The position numbers were made by a program, and so were the translations under genes. The notes under the pieces were generated by a model that searched no databases, was not told where the DNA came from, and saw only the letters and a program-made list of their open reading frames with translations. Positions 44,218-53,247 of a stretch of DNA of 64,000 bases are shown here, piece by piece (the first letter of the stretch is position 1; every line of letters starts with the position of its first letter). Source of the stretch: Luteolibacter yonseiensis (lineage in GTDB: Bacteria > Verrucomicrobiota > Verrucomicrobiia > Verrucomicrobiales > Akkermansiaceae); contig NZ_JAENIK010000004.1 of assembly GCF_016595465.1 (NCBI RefSeq), positions 620,001-684,000 on the forward strand, read 5' to 3'.

Positions 44218-45102
44218 ATGAACCGCAGGACCTTCATCCGCAACACCGCCGCCACATCCCTGGCACTGAGCCAGACCGGTCATTTGCTCGCCGCGCTTGA
44301 GCCGGACAACGCCTACCGCAAGAACATCGGCATCCAGCTTTACACGCTGCGGGATGCTCTTGGAAAAGATCCTGCGGGCACTTTGAAACAGGTGGCCGCC
44401 GCTGGCTACAAGCAGGTGGAGCTTTATGGATTTCCGGATGCGGATGCCTTGGTTTCCGGCGCGAAGGATGCCGGGCTGGCCATCAATTCCGCCCACTTCC
44501 AGTGGGACTGTGTGGTGGATCCGAAGGATGCGGAGCTGTCCGACTTCGCCAGAGTGGTGGAGAAAGCGCATTCCCTCGGTCTTACCGAGCTGGTCATCCC
44601 CTATCTGACGGATGGCCAGCGGGGCGGCCTTGATTCTTACAAGAAGATCGCGGCAAATGCGAACAAGGCCGCCGGTATGGCGAAAAAGGCGGGCATCCGG
44701 CTTTCCTATCACAACCATAACTTCGAATTCCAGCCCAAGGAAGGCGGGACCACGGGGTATGATATTTTCATCAAGGAATTTTCCCGGGACGTGTTCTTCG
44801 AGATCGATGTCTTCTGGGTGAAGGCCGCTGGTCTCGATCCGGTGGAATTGATCACCAAGCTCAAGGGCCGCGTTTCCCAGCTTCATCTCAAGGATCTCAA
44901 ATCGGGCATCGCCATTCCCTCGTATGCCACGGATGTTCCGCATGACGCGTTCCAGGAACTCGGCGACGGCATCATCGCGATGGAACCCATTCTCTCCGCA
45001 GCAAAGGCCGCGGGAGTGAAGCACTGCCATGTCGAGCAGGACCAATCCCCCGACGCGCTCGCCAGCATCCGTCAAAGCATGGATTATTTGCGGAAGTTGT
45101 GA
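44218..45102 (+). CDS. Exported sugar-phosphate isomerase/epimerase-like TIM-barrel protein
   Basis: The ATG at 44218 gives 294 residues starting MNRRTFIRNTAATSLAL, a twin-arginine-like leader ending near LLAAL. The body is an AP-endonuclease-2/xylose-isomerase-like TIM barrel: IGIQLYTLRDAL, YKQVELYGF, INSAHFQWD, LSYHNHNFEF and VFFEIDVFWVKAAG carry the usual metal-ligand positions (His in SYHNHNF, Glu/Asp in EIDVFW, His in QLHLKDLK, Glu near VEQDQS). Such proteins isomerise or epimerise sugars or inositols; a Tat leader is common in Verrucomicrobia and Bacteroidetes members. Substrate unknown. Confidence 0.85.
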   Translation: MNRRTFIRNTAATSLALSQTGHLLAALEPDNAYRKNIGIQLYTLRDALGKDPAGTLKQVAAAGYKQVELYGFPDADALVSGAKDAGLAINSAHFQWDCVVDPKDAELSDFARVVEKAHSLGLTELVIPYLTDGQRGGLDSYKKIAANANKAAGMAKKAGIRLSYHNHNFEFQPKEGGTTGYDIFIKEFSRDVFFEIDVFWVKAAGLDPVELITKLKGRVSQLHLKDLKSGIAIPSYATDVPHDAFQELGDGIIAMEPILSAAKAAGVKHCHVEQDQSPDALASIRQSMDYLRKL

Positions 45103-45159
45103 GACAACCGATGGCTTTAGTCCCGTAGTAGCGGTGGTTCACGAGTGGGCCGCCCCGAT

Positions 45160-45840
45160 ATGCGAGTTCCGATTTTCCTGCTTTTGCTTGCCACCGCCTC
45201 ACATGCGGAGGATCCCGCTACCGTCGATCGTGCTTGGGTGAATGAGCCTGTTTCCACGTGGCTTTCAAAATTCCAATCGACGACCATCCATCCCTGTCCT
45301 TCTGACAAACTCATCCTGGCGGCGTATTGTGAGAGGGAGAAGGAATGGTGGGGGCATATGCGGGTTTTCAAACAATCGGGTGATGGCGTCGAATGGGCCG
45401 CGACCTTTCCGAACGAATATATAAAAGGACGCGGGCATCATGTGGTTTCGGCCCGGTGGACTTCATTTCCCATGTTGGAAAATCCGGTGCTGGAACTCAT
45501 CGAAAGCACCCACATGGGGAATGGGAGCCTATGGCTCCTTGAAATGGACGGCCGGGAACTGCGTCTCCTGCTGCAAGTGAGGGTTTCGGGCCGGTGCTGG
45601 AGCGATGAACCTGGTTTTGGAATCCCTCCTCACGGCGAAGCCAGATTCGAAGGGGCGGGCCTGAAGGTGGAATATCTCCAGGCAAACGGGAAGGAAACGA
45701 CCGTGAAACTCGCCGGATCGCTTGCCATCACGGACATGGAAGGCAACGCGAAACCCTCGTGCGGTTATCAACAGCTGTGCGTATGGAACGGCGAAAAACG
45801 GATCTTCGAAACCGGGCGACCCCACAAGGTCGATAGGTAG
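45160..45840 (+). CDS. Secreted protein of unknown function
   Basis: No family was recognised. The ATG at 45160 gives 226 residues with a signal peptide (MRVPIFLLLLATASHA). The mature part has two cysteines, C51-like in TIHPCPSDK and another in LAAYCEREKE, and further ones at GRCWSDE and KPSCGYQQLC, so disulfides are possible. A second in-frame start (GTG 45145) adds five residues only. It follows the TIM-barrel gene by 57 bp on the same strand and converges with the DUF5069 gene. Confidence 0.55.
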   Translation: MRVPIFLLLLATASHAEDPATVDRAWVNEPVSTWLSKFQSTTIHPCPSDKLILAAYCEREKEWWGHMRVFKQSGDGVEWAATFPNEYIKGRGHHVVSARWTSFPMLENPVLELIESTHMGNGSLWLLEMDGRELRLLLQVRVSGRCWSDEPGFGIPPHGEARFEGAGLKVEYLQANGKETTVKLAGSLAITDMEGNAKPSCGYQQLCVWNGEKRIFETGRPHKVDR

Positions 45841-45875
45841 CGAAGCCATGCCGGATTGTTCCCGAACGCGATCCG

Positions 45876-46295
45876 TCAGGATTTCCGGCCTTCGTCATAC
45901 TCGAAGTACTCCGCCATCGTCTCGATCTCGTCGCGATTCTCCAGCCCGCTCTCCCGCTTGCGGCGGATGAGCATTTCGGTGGTGCCATCCTTCCAACCGG
46001 CTTTTTTCATGTACTGGTTCCAGACGAAGATGTCGCCTTCGTTCAGCGGGCGGCCGGCTTCAAAACACCAGTTCAGGATCTCCTCATCACCGCCTCCGAT
46101 CAGGACGCGGGCCTTGAGATCATCGTAATCCACCCGGAGGAAATTCAAGCAACGGCCGTCGAATCCCTTGCCGAGGTTTTCACAAAAATCCTCGCGGAGG
46201 TTTTCCGCGGCGTGCAGCCGGATCTTGTCCAGCATCCGGGCGAAATAAACCATGCCGAGGGTTTCCTGATAGGCGGAGAGGGGTGCGGATTTCAT
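45876..46295 (-). CDS. DUF5069 family protein
   Basis: From ATG 46295 the product has 139 residues. The start SAYQETLGMVYFARMLDKIRLH, then GFDGRCLNFLRVDYDDL and GGDEEILNWCFEAG, match the DUF5069 family found mainly in Verrucomicrobia and Planctomycetes (the core MLDKIRLHAAENL is diagnostic). The function is unknown. No signal peptide is present, so it is cytoplasmic. An ATG 33 codons upstream (46394) exists but would overlap the coding end of the neighbouring gene and adds unconserved sequence. Confidence 0.8.
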   Translation of the reverse strand: MKSAPLSAYQETLGMVYFARMLDKIRLHAAENLREDFCENLGKGFDGRCLNFLRVDYDDLKARVLIGGGDEEILNWCFEAGRPLNEGDIFVWNQYMKKAGWKDGTTEMLIRRKRESGLENRDEIETMAEYFEYDEGRKS

Positions 46296-46390
46296 GACTT
46301 CCGGAGAAGCCTGAGGGATTTCCCTTGTCGTGGCAAGTCCGGCGCCGCACGTCCATCGCGGCTTAATGGGCCGAAAGCCATGGCTTTCAT

Positions 46391-47113
46391 TCATTCCGCC
46401 TGGATTGGCAGAGCCTGGCGTTCCTCAATCTCCTCCCGCCTTCCGCGTGCTTCGAGAATCAAGGCGCGGGCTTTCTCCGCCTGGCTCTCCAATACGGCGG
46501 CCTGCTCGTCATATTTGGTCGCCTTCGCCCAGCCTGACTTGTCCGGTACCGTCGTGTAAGAGGTCTGATCCCCGTAATTTCTGGTGACACGACGGGTTCT
46601 CGAACGCTCGGAGTCAGCCTGACGCCGCAATTGAGCGGCCTCGGCGAGAGCCTCGCTCGCCTTGATCTTCAGGTCCGCGATATAGGCGTCCAATTTTTTG
46701 ATCTCCTTGTCGTCCGCCGGAGGTTGGGGGCCGTTGGTGACTGGTTTGGATACCTTGGCCGGGAGACGCGGTTTCACCGGCTTTTCCTTGTCTGCAAGTT
46801 CGGCCTGTTTTTTCTCCTCTTCTTCCTGCCTGATGCGTTCGCCCTCGGCCTTGGTGGCTTCGCTTTTCACAGCCACCGCCTTTTTCCATTCCGCACGATA
46901 TTTGGATTGCACCGCGTCAGGAAGATCTCCGTAAGGCACGCGGGCTGTTCCGGCCTCGTGGCGGATGCGGATACCGACATCGTCGTTCGTAAGGACCTCG
47001 ACCTTGAAGTATTCCCTGCCTCCCCGCGTCTTCAGCGACTCCAGCACTTCCCCGGCAAAGGACAGCGGAGTCATCAGCAGGAGCAACAAGAGGGGGGGCG
47101 GAACCGTCGTCAT
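46391..47113 (-). CDS. Secreted coiled-coil protein with verrucomicrobial LP-motif N-terminus
   Basis: The ATG at 47113 gives 240 residues with a signal peptide (VPPPLLLLLLMTPLSFA). The segment GIRIRHEAGTARVPYGDLP (residues about 48-66) followed by AVQSKYR resembles a short beta domain I have seen at the start of many secreted Verrucomicrobia proteins (a GI-x-I-x-H-x-x-G-x-A-x-I/V-P-x-x-x-LP pattern). The rest is Lys/Glu/Ala-rich and predicted to form coiled coils (residues 75-115 and 145-235), with a Pro-rich break in the middle. The function is not known. Confidence 0.6.
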   Translation of the reverse strand: MTTVPPPLLLLLLMTPLSFAGEVLESLKTRGGREYFKVEVLTNDDVGIRIRHEAGTARVPYGDLPDAVQSKYRAEWKKAVAVKSEATKAEGERIRQEEEEKKQAELADKEKPVKPRLPAKVSKPVTNGPQPPADDKEIKKLDAYIADLKIKASEALAEAAQLRRQADSERSRTRRVTRNYGDQTSYTTVPDKSGWAKATKYDEQAAVLESQAEKARALILEARGRREEIEERQALPIQAE

Positions 47114-47304
47114 CTGATCGCAACGATCGGTTTTCGATACATCCGGGAGCAAGCTTTTCTTCGTGAAGGCACTGTCAATTTTTGCGAAAAGCTAAAGATT
47201 CGTTTGAATTTAAGCAGATAGGGACTAGTCAAAAACAGCATCACATGCCATCGCCCGGCCCACCGCCATCCCCGAACCATTCAAAATCTCCCGATTCCCT
47301 CGTC

Positions 47305-47928
47305 ATGAAATCCCATTTCCTGAAACCATTGTTGGCCTCAGGCCTTTTTCTTGTCCCCGCCATTTCACTTCAAGCGGGCGTGGAAACCACCCTCAAGCTC
47401 GACCTCCGCTGCTATTACCAAAAAAGGATCTCCACCTCGAACAGCCATGTCACGGGCGACGTCGAAGCCGTGCGGCTCGACTCCAAACAACTTCTGAAGC
47501 TTCTCGCCAAACAAACGGGCTTGAAATATTCCGGAGGTTCGCAACTCCGTGTCGCCACCAGCGGCAAGGTCATCGTCACCGATTCCAAGGGCAACGCCAT
47601 CGCCGACGTCAGCCGCTACTTCACGGCAACCCTGGCCCAGGATGACTCCATCTTCGACGGCAAGTACAAGCGCGATACACTCGAACAGAAAACAACCAAT
47701 TATTTTCCCATTTCCTTCACCATCAACCTTCCGGCATTGAAGGGAACGGTCAGCGGGATCGCCACCGAAAAGCTGGATATTTCGAAACCCGACAAATTTG
47801 ACATCCAGCGTTCCGAAAGCAAATCCTCGGCCAATGTGAACGGCCAAGGCCAGCTCTCGGGAAATGTCGCGTATTTCGACGGCAAGTTGTCGCTCTCAGG
47901 CAAGGACGCGGCCATCTTGAAAGACTGA
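47305..47928 (+). CDS. Secreted protein of unknown function (beta-rich)
   Basis: I do not recognise a family. The ATG at 47305 gives 207 residues with a signal peptide (FLKPLLASGLFLVPAISLQA). The mature part is rich in Lys, Ser and Thr and likely beta-structured, for example GSQLRVATSGKVIVTDSKGN near residue 80 (20 residues, all visible) and a Ser/Asn-rich end with SGNVAYFDGKLSLSGK. The upstream frame extends to 47182 but that part is Pro/Ser-rich and looks non-coding. The next gene starts 4 bp after its stop, implying an operon. Confidence 0.55.
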   Translation: MKSHFLKPLLASGLFLVPAISLQAGVETTLKLDLRCYYQKRISTSNSHVTGDVEAVRLDSKQLLKLLAKQTGLKYSGGSQLRVATSGKVIVTDSKGNAIADVSRYFTATLAQDDSIFDGKYKRDTLEQKTTNYFPISFTINLPALKGTVSGIATEKLDISKPDKFDIQRSESKSSANVNGQGQLSGNVAYFDGKLSLSGKDAAILKD

Positions 47929-47932
47929 TCCC

Positions 47933-48466
47933 ATGACACGCAGCCACGCCACCCTGCTCGCCGGTCTGGCGGTGCTGGCCGCCACCGCGATTGTCATTTC
48001 ACGCGGCTTAGGCCCATCCGGTGACCCGGGCCGCGCCGCCCGGGCCGGGGCAGTGGAATCCCCGCTTCCGGCAGCTAAAAAAAGCCCGCGCCCGCCTAGC
48101 CGGGCCATCCGGATTTCCGCGGATGAAATCCCCGCACCCACGCAACCACCACACCCGGCGGGCGACGAAGAAAATCTGGACTGGATCACCCAGCGTGTCT
48201 CCGACCTCAACGAGCTCGCATGGTTCGAGGACGAGGCTTCTCTCCGCCAGATCCTCGGGGAATTGAAGAACCCCCTGCGGGAAATCCGCGAAGCCGCGCT
48301 GGAGGCGACCAAAACCTTCGGCAGCACCGCCGCCATACCCACCCTGTCCGCGCTGGCGGAGGAGACTCCTGATCCGGTGGAACAAAAGACCATCAACGAG
48401 GTCATCGAGTATCTCAAGGTTCCACCGATGATCGATGAGGACGGCGATGTGACGGAGGGGAATTAA
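47933..48466 (+). CDS. Membrane-anchored HEAT-like repeat protein
   Basis: The 177-residue protein has an N-terminal hydrophobic helix (ATLLAGLAVLAATAIVIS), a Pro/Ala/Arg-rich linker (residues 25-78), and a helical C-terminal part. The latter contains HEAT-like pairs such as REIREAALEATKTFGSTAAI followed by PTLSALAEETPD. HEAT repeats mediate protein binding. No enzymatic motif is present. It begins 4 bp after the previous gene and is likely translationally coupled to it; both may act together at the envelope. Confidence 0.55.
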   Translation: MTRSHATLLAGLAVLAATAIVISRGLGPSGDPGRAARAGAVESPLPAAKKSPRPPSRAIRISADEIPAPTQPPHPAGDEENLDWITQRVSDLNELAWFEDEASLRQILGELKNPLREIREAALEATKTFGSTAAIPTLSALAEETPDPVEQKTINEVIEYLKVPPMIDEDGDVTEGN

Positions 48467-48590
48467 CCGAAGTTTTTCACGACCCACATCATCCCTTTAC
48501 AATTCCGGTGCTCACTCGGTGACAACCGGAACGACCCACCGCAGGCAACCCGCCCGCTCCCCGTCGTTCTGGAAAAAAAACCGAACGACC

Positions 48591-49286
48591 ATGAAAACCC
48601 CGACCACCGCCCTGATTCTCGGCATCCTTTCCAGCCTCGCCCCCATTACCCAAGCGAATCCCGGCGGCCCCCACCCGCCGCCACCCTTCCGGGGAGGAAA
48701 CAACTCCGCTCCGGAGCCCCAGAAGCCGCAGATCGCGGTGGTCGAGGAGGAACTCGGCATCGCCCGCGACAAGTTCGAAACCTATCGCAAGCTCACGTTC
48801 GAAGGCTTCCGCTACTATGTGAAATCCGACGAGACGCTGCGTGCCACCCATGCCGCGATCTACCAGAAGATCCAGAACAACACCCTGAACGAGCGCCTCA
48901 CCGTCACCCAGGCCCGCGCCTTCGTCCTCCAGCTTCTGGAAATTTCCAGTACCCACGTTGAGGCTCCGAACCCCGCGCTGACCGCTGACAATCTCGACGC
49001 GCTGTCCAAAAACATCGACACCATCCTGCTCGAGAAAGTGGAAGGCGGCATCCTCACCCCGGACCTGAACCGCCGGGAATGGCTGATGGACGAACTGGTC
49101 CATTTCGCGGCGGACAGTTCTGTCAGCGATTCAAGACGTTCCTCTCTGGTAAACCGGTTGGAAGACCTGCTCGCTGCGGAAGACCGTGCCAAGGAAAGCG
49201 GAGACCTCAGTGACAACGAACGCGACAAGCTTTTGGAAAATTCCGTGGATACATGGAAAGCCTTCGTCCGTGTTTTCCGGAAGTGA
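48591..49286 (+). CDS. Secreted helical protein of unknown function
   Basis: The ATG at 48591 gives 231 residues with a signal peptide (TALILGILSSLAPITQA). After a Pro/Gly-rich start (GGPHPPPPFRGG) the protein is helical and charged, with heptad-like stretches such as VNRLEDLLAAEDRAKE near residue 190. I see no known domain. The preceding 124 bp includes an AT-poor spacer with no clear promoter. The following 238-bp region (49287-49524) has a weak CCCCGT/ACGGGG hairpin near 49342 and nothing else recognisable. Confidence 0.5.
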   Translation: MKTPTTALILGILSSLAPITQANPGGPHPPPPFRGGNNSAPEPQKPQIAVVEEELGIARDKFETYRKLTFEGFRYYVKSDETLRATHAAIYQKIQNNTLNERLTVTQARAFVLQLLEISSTHVEAPNPALTADNLDALSKNIDTILLEKVEGGILTPDLNRREWLMDELVHFAADSSVSDSRRSSLVNRLEDLLAAEDRAKESGDLSDNERDKLLENSVDTWKAFVRVFRK

Positions 49287-49524
49287 GTCCGGGGAGAGGA
49301 CGACGGCGGCGGTCAGGTCCGCATCGGCGGCGGCACCTGGCCCCGTGCATCATACGGGGACGGTCGATCGAACGGATAGTCTCCACGGAATGGACGGATT
49401 GTCGGCAGCGGTTGAATCGGACGCAAGTTGCTTTCGCCCGCCAATATCTGGCGAAGATTACAGAAACACCTTTTCGGAACTGACGGCGGGACCCAGCCAC
49501 AGCCGCTCTGAAGGTAGGAGAATG

Positions 49525-52071
49525 TCAAATCGCCGCAATGGATTCCAAGCGGATCGCCGGGGTTCTCGTCTCGTTGGATTTCTCCAGATCGATCGTGAGA
49601 TTCAATGACCAGTCGTTCAGATCGTCCGGGTCGATGAGGGTTTGGTGGATCTCCAGGCCGTCGTCGGAAATGTGGGTGTGGCGGGCGTTGCGGGCCTCCG
49701 GATCAAGACGGATCTGGTGGCGGGCGGCGTGGTAGGTGTTGAGAAGGACGAGGATGCGCTCGTTCGACCACGGCTTGCCATCGCTGTCCTGGGGGAGGAT
49801 GAGGCTGAGGGCGGCCTCGGTGTCGTAGCGGGACAGCGCGGTGACGAGGGTGAGGACGTGGTTGCGGAGGTGGCGGGTGAAGGCCTGCTTGTCCTTGGTG
49901 TAGGGGATCTTCGCCTTGAAATTGGAGAGTTCGTTTTTGATGGAATCGGATTTATCAACCTTGGCGGCTTCCGGATTTTTCATGGCCTGCCATTCGTCCA
50001 ACAGACTGGAGTCGGTGTGGCGGACGATGAGTTCGAGGAATGACTCGGCCTCGTGGAGATGCTCGGTTTTCGCATGATCCGGCACGGTCTGGGAGAGGAC
50101 CTTGTAAACCTCGCCGAGGTGGCGGAGCAGCACGGCTTCGGCACGCTCGAGCTTGTAGGTTTTCACATAGTCCTCGAACGACTGGTAGTTTTCCAACATC
50201 TCGCGGGCGACCGTCTTGGGCCGGACGTTCTCGCTGCCGAGGTAGGGGTGGCGGAGCTTGAAAGCGTTGAAGGTGGTGTAGATGAAATCCGCACCGGGCT
50301 TCGGCCACTCGACCTGGTCCAGCATCTCGATGCGGTCGTCGTATTCCATGCCCTCGTCCTTGAGCCGGGCCATGAGCTCGGATTTCAGGAGATCGACCTG
50401 TTTCCTCAGGACGATGTCCGGATTTTCCAGGATGGACTCGATGAGGGAGATGACGTTGAGCGCGTAATCCTCCGCTTCCTTGTCAAGCTGCGGGATGGCG
50501 TCCAACAGGTAGAGGCTCAGCGCGTGGTTGATGGAGAAATCCTCGGGCAGCGAAACATCGACGACGACCTTCCGCGGCCCCGTGCGTTTCGCCGGCGGAA
50601 TGATGTGGAGGATCTTCGCGCCGATAAGACCGCGGAAGAGTTTGAAGGCATGCTTCTTGAGCGCCTTCTTCTTCGATGGCGGTTCGTGGCTGTCGTCGAT
50701 GATTTTCTTCAACGCCGCACAGCCATCCTCATGGGTGCGGGAAAGCACGTTGAGCAACGTGTGGTGGTAGACGGAAAAACTGGAAACGAGCGGCTCGGGC
50801 GGCGCGGTCTGGAGCTTGGCGAAGGTTTGCTCGTCCCAGTGGACGAAGCCTTTTTCCGGCGGCTTGCGTTTCTCGAAGGATTTCTTCTTGTTCGCCGCCG
50901 CCTTGGCCGCGAGCCGCAGGTTCTCGATGATGTGCTCGGGTGCCTGGGCGACGACGTAACCCGTGGTGTCGAATCCCCGCCGGCCCGCACGGCCGACGAT
51001 CTGGCGGAAATCCCGCACCGCGAGGATCTTGGTACCACGTCCGTCGTACTTGCACAGGCCCGTGAGCATCACGGTGCGGATGGGCACGTTCACGCCGACG
51101 CCGAGCGTGTCCGTGCCGCAGACGACCTTGAGCAGGCCGCGGGCGGTGAGCTTTTCCACCAGGAGACGGTACTTCGGCAGCAGTCCGGCATGGTGGATGC
51201 CCACTCCGTGACGGAGGATCTTCGAAAGCTCGCGACCATAGGGAGAACGGAAGTCCGCGTCGTCGAGAGCTCGGGCGATGGCTTGCTTTTCCTCCTTGGT
51301 GCAGAAGTTGGTGGAGAGCAGGTCCCGGGCGGTGTCCGCGCAGGCGTTCTGGGTGAAGTGGACGAGGTAAACCGGCGAGCGTCCCTGCTCGTTCAACCCG
51401 GCGACCTTTTCCTGAAGCTGGGTGGTGGAGTATTCGAATTCCAGCGGGACCGGCCGCTGCTCCGACTGGACGAGGGTGGTCGGCGCGCCTGTCAGGGTGG
51501 TGAGCTGCTTGGAGAAAAATGACGAATCGCCGAGGGTGGCGGACATCAGGAGGAAGCGGGCGCGCGGCAGGGTGAGCAGCGGGATCTGCCAGGCGGCTCC
51601 GCGGCTGTGGTCGGAATAGTAATGGAACTCGTCCATGATGACATCGTCCACCGGTGCCCGGGCTCCGTCGCGCAGGGCCATGTTCGCGAGGATTTCCGCC
51701 GTGCAGCAGATGACGGGCGCGTCATGGTTCACGGTGGCATCCCCGGTAATCATGCCGACGTTTTCCGGACCGAAGACGTGGCAGAGGGACAGGAATTTCT
51801 CATTCGCCAGCGCCTTGATGGGCACGGTGTAGTAAGAACGGCGTCCCTGGCAGAGGGACTTGAACTGCATCGCCTGCGCCACGAGGGATTTCCCGGAACC
51901 GGTGGGCGTGTTGAGAATCACGTTGTTTCCCGCGAAAAGCTCGAGAATGGCCTCCTCCTGGTGATCATACGGAACAGTGCCGGTCGCCGTGAGGTAATCC
52001 AGGAAGACGTTGAGGATATCGTCCGCGGTGGGGTTTTCCGGAAGATTCTTGGAGTTGAGCGGGGCGGACAT
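49525..52071 (-). CDS. Ski2-like DEAD/DEAH-box helicase with DUF3516-type C-terminus
   Basis: The ATG at 52071 gives 848 residues. Walker A is TPTGSGKS at 55-62, the DEAD-like box is DEFH near 160, motif III is SATLGD, and motif VI is [12 protein letters not shown]. The C-terminal half, about 400 residues, has the [20 protein letters not shown] basic stretch and a long helical region that matches the DUF3516 helicases known from Actinobacteria and others. It probably unwinds RNA. The long N-terminal extension in the same frame (up to 52461) lies over the divergent acetyltransferase gene and is rejected. It is divergent from that gene by 102 bp. Confidence 0.88.
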   Translation of the reverse strand: MSAPLNSKNLPENPTADDILNVFLDYLTATGTVPYDHQEEAILELFAGNNVILNTPTGSGKSLVAQAMQFKSLCQGRRSYYTVPIKALANEKFLSLCHVFGPENVGMITGDATVNHDAPVICCTAEILANMALRDGARAPVDDVIMDEFHYYSDHSRGAAWQIPLLTLPRARFLLMSATLGDSSFFSKQLTTLTGAPTTLVQSEQRPVPLEFEYSTTQLQEKVAGLNEQGRSPVYLVHFTQNACADTARDLLSTNFCTKEEKQAIARALDDADFRSPYGRELSKILRHGVGIHHAGLLPKYRLLVEKLTARGLLKVVCGTDTLGVGVNVPIRTVMLTGLCKYDGRGTKILAVRDFRQIVGRAGRRGFDTTGYVVAQAPEHIIENLRLAAKAAANKKKSFEKRKPPEKGFVHWDEQTFAKLQTAPPEPLVSSFSVYHHTLLNVLSRTHEDGCAALKKIIDDSHEPPSKKKALKKHAFKLFRGLIGAKILHIIPPAKRTGPRKVVVDVSLPEDFSINHALSLYLLDAIPQLDKEAEDYALNVISLIESILENPDIVLRKQVDLLKSELMARLKDEGMEYDDRIEMLDQVEWPKPGADFIYTTFNAFKLRHPYLGSENVRPKTVAREMLENYQSFEDYVKTYKLERAEAVLLRHLGEVYKVLSQTVPDHAKTEHLHEAESFLELIVRHTDSSLLDEWQAMKNPEAAKVDKSDSIKNELSNFKAKIPYTKDKQAFTRHLRNHVLTLVTALSRYDTEAALSLILPQDSDGKPWSNERILVLLNTYHAARHQIRLDPEARNARHTHISDDGLEIHQTLIDPDDLNDWSLNLTIDLEKSNETRTPAIRLESIAAI

Positions 52072-52173
52072 CGTGACGGGATCATTGAACACGGGACACG
52101 ACGCGTTGAACATTGAAATCATACAGCGGTCATTCGCTCTTTTCCGCCCCGCGTCCTCCGCTAGACTGGGTCC

Positions 52174-52770
52174 GTGAACGGCTCCGGAAGATTCGAAACC
52201 ATCCTGCGCGACGGCACGCCGATCATCGTGCGGCCTCTCGTCCCGGATGACCGCCCCGCGCTGGCGGAGGCCTACCGCCGTCTTTCCCCGGAGGCCCGCT
52301 ACAACCGCTTCTGGACCCACACCGGCGAGGTCGTCGGAGACAACATGCTCACCCGCGTGCTGCATCAGGATCCTGCGACGCATGTCAGCTGGGCGGTGCT
52401 GGATCCCACCCGCGAGTTCAGTCCCATGGGCGGCGCGAGCTGGTGGCGGACCGCCGGCCAACCCGGTGAGGTCGAGATTTCATTCATTGTCCTGGACGAC
52501 GACCAGCGGCGGGGCATCGGCACGCTGTTGCTCGCGATCCTGTGGCTCACCGCCTTCCGCGCGGGCGCGGAAACGATGACCGGCCACGTCCTCACGGAGA
52601 ACCGCCAGGCCGCGGGTTGGATGCGGGACTGCGGCGCGCGGGGTGAATGGGACGGCTACAAGCTCTCCTTCCGCTGGGATCTGGACAACCTCGACGCGCT
52701 TCCCGAGACACGGGCGGCGGCGGAACTCGCCGGGTGGTTGTCCCGCCTCGCGCCCGGAATCCTCGGATGA
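52174..52770 (+). CDS. GNAT-family N-acetyltransferase
   Basis: The GTG at 52174 gives 198 residues. The GNAT acetyl-CoA site appears as [17 protein letters not shown] near residue 108 (Q/R-x-x-G-x-G/A pattern), preceded by the beta-strand [10 protein letters not shown]. The C-terminal [18 protein letters not shown] is the usual position of the conserved beta5-alpha4 turn. The substrate cannot be predicted. The stop is 12 bp before the first operator of the second BlaI cassette, so this gene may be partly transcribed into it. Confidence 0.85.
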   Translation: MNGSGRFETILRDGTPIIVRPLVPDDRPALAEAYRRLSPEARYNRFWTHTGEVVGDNMLTRVLHQDPATHVSWAVLDPTREFSPMGGASWWRTAGQPGEVEISFIVLDDDQRRGIGTLLLAILWLTAFRAGAETMTGHVLTENRQAAGWMRDCGARGEWDGYKLSFRWDLDNLDALPETRAAAELAGWLSRLAPGILG

Positions 52771-52781
52771 ACCTTGATGGC

Positions 52782-52833
52782 GACATCTGTCGTCATTTGC
52801 CGCTTGACGCTTATGGCGACATTTGTCTTTAAG
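52782..52833 (+). promoter_or_regulatory. Paired operators and promoter of the second BlaI/M56 cassette
   Basis: GACATCTGTC (52782-52791) and GACATTTGTC (52818-52827) repeat the 36-bp spacing of copy 1. A -35 TTGACG (52804-52809) and -10-like TTTAAG (52828-52833) with an 18-nt spacer enclose the second site, so repressor binding would block polymerase directly. The -10 ends 6 nt before the ATG at 52840, so transcription should start at or next to the start codon, implying a leaderless mRNA. Confidence 0.7.
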
Positions 52834-52839
52834 TTTCCC

Positions 52840-53247
52840 ATGAGTTCCAAGAAAGCCTCCGTCCTGCCCCCGCTGTCTCCCGCCGAACAAGCGCTCATGG
52901 ACCAGATCTGGCAGAGGCAACCCGTCACCGTCGGCGAACTGCTCCAATCCGTGAACGAGGGCCGTGACGAACCCATCACGCGAAGCACCTTGCAAACGCA
53001 GCTCAACCGCCTGGAGGCAAAGGGATGGCTCCTCACCGACGATCAGGGCCGCGCCCGTCTCTATCGCTCCGCCCCATCTGAAAAAGGCGGGCGCGGAAAA
53101 GTCCTCAGCGAACTGAAGCAACGTTTCTTCGGCGGCTCCGGCCTGTCGCTTGTCCGCTGTCTGGTGGAGGAAGGCGGGCTGACCGACGATGAGATGGCGG
53201 AACTCAACCAGCTCATCAAAACCCACAGGAAAGGAAACCAGCCATGA
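52840..53247 (+). CDS. BlaI/MecI-family transcriptional repressor (copy 2)
   Basis: This 135-residue winged-helix repressor begins MSSKKASVLPPLSPAEQALM and is closely similar to copy 1 (30506) over its full length; the segment ELKQRFFGGSGLSLVRCLVE is identical. The recognition region reads ITRSTLQTQLNRLEAKGWLL. The M56 gene overlaps its stop by ATGA. It lies behind two GACA-NN-TGTC palindromes nearly identical to those of copy 1, so cross-regulation between the two cassettes is plausible. There is no beta-lactamase gene nearby. Confidence 0.93.
   Translation: MSSKKASVLPPLSPAEQALMDQIWQRQPVTVGELLQSVNEGRDEPITRSTLQTQLNRLEAKGWLLTDDQGRARLYRSAPSEKGGRGKVLSELKQRFFGGSGLSLVRCLVEEGGLTDDEMAELNQLIKTHRKGNQP

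Noticed and set aside
52072..52461. A 130-residue N-terminal extension of the helicase
   Set aside because: It overlaps the divergent acetyltransferase gene and has no helicase-like sequence; the ATG at 52071 gives the expected N-terminus.
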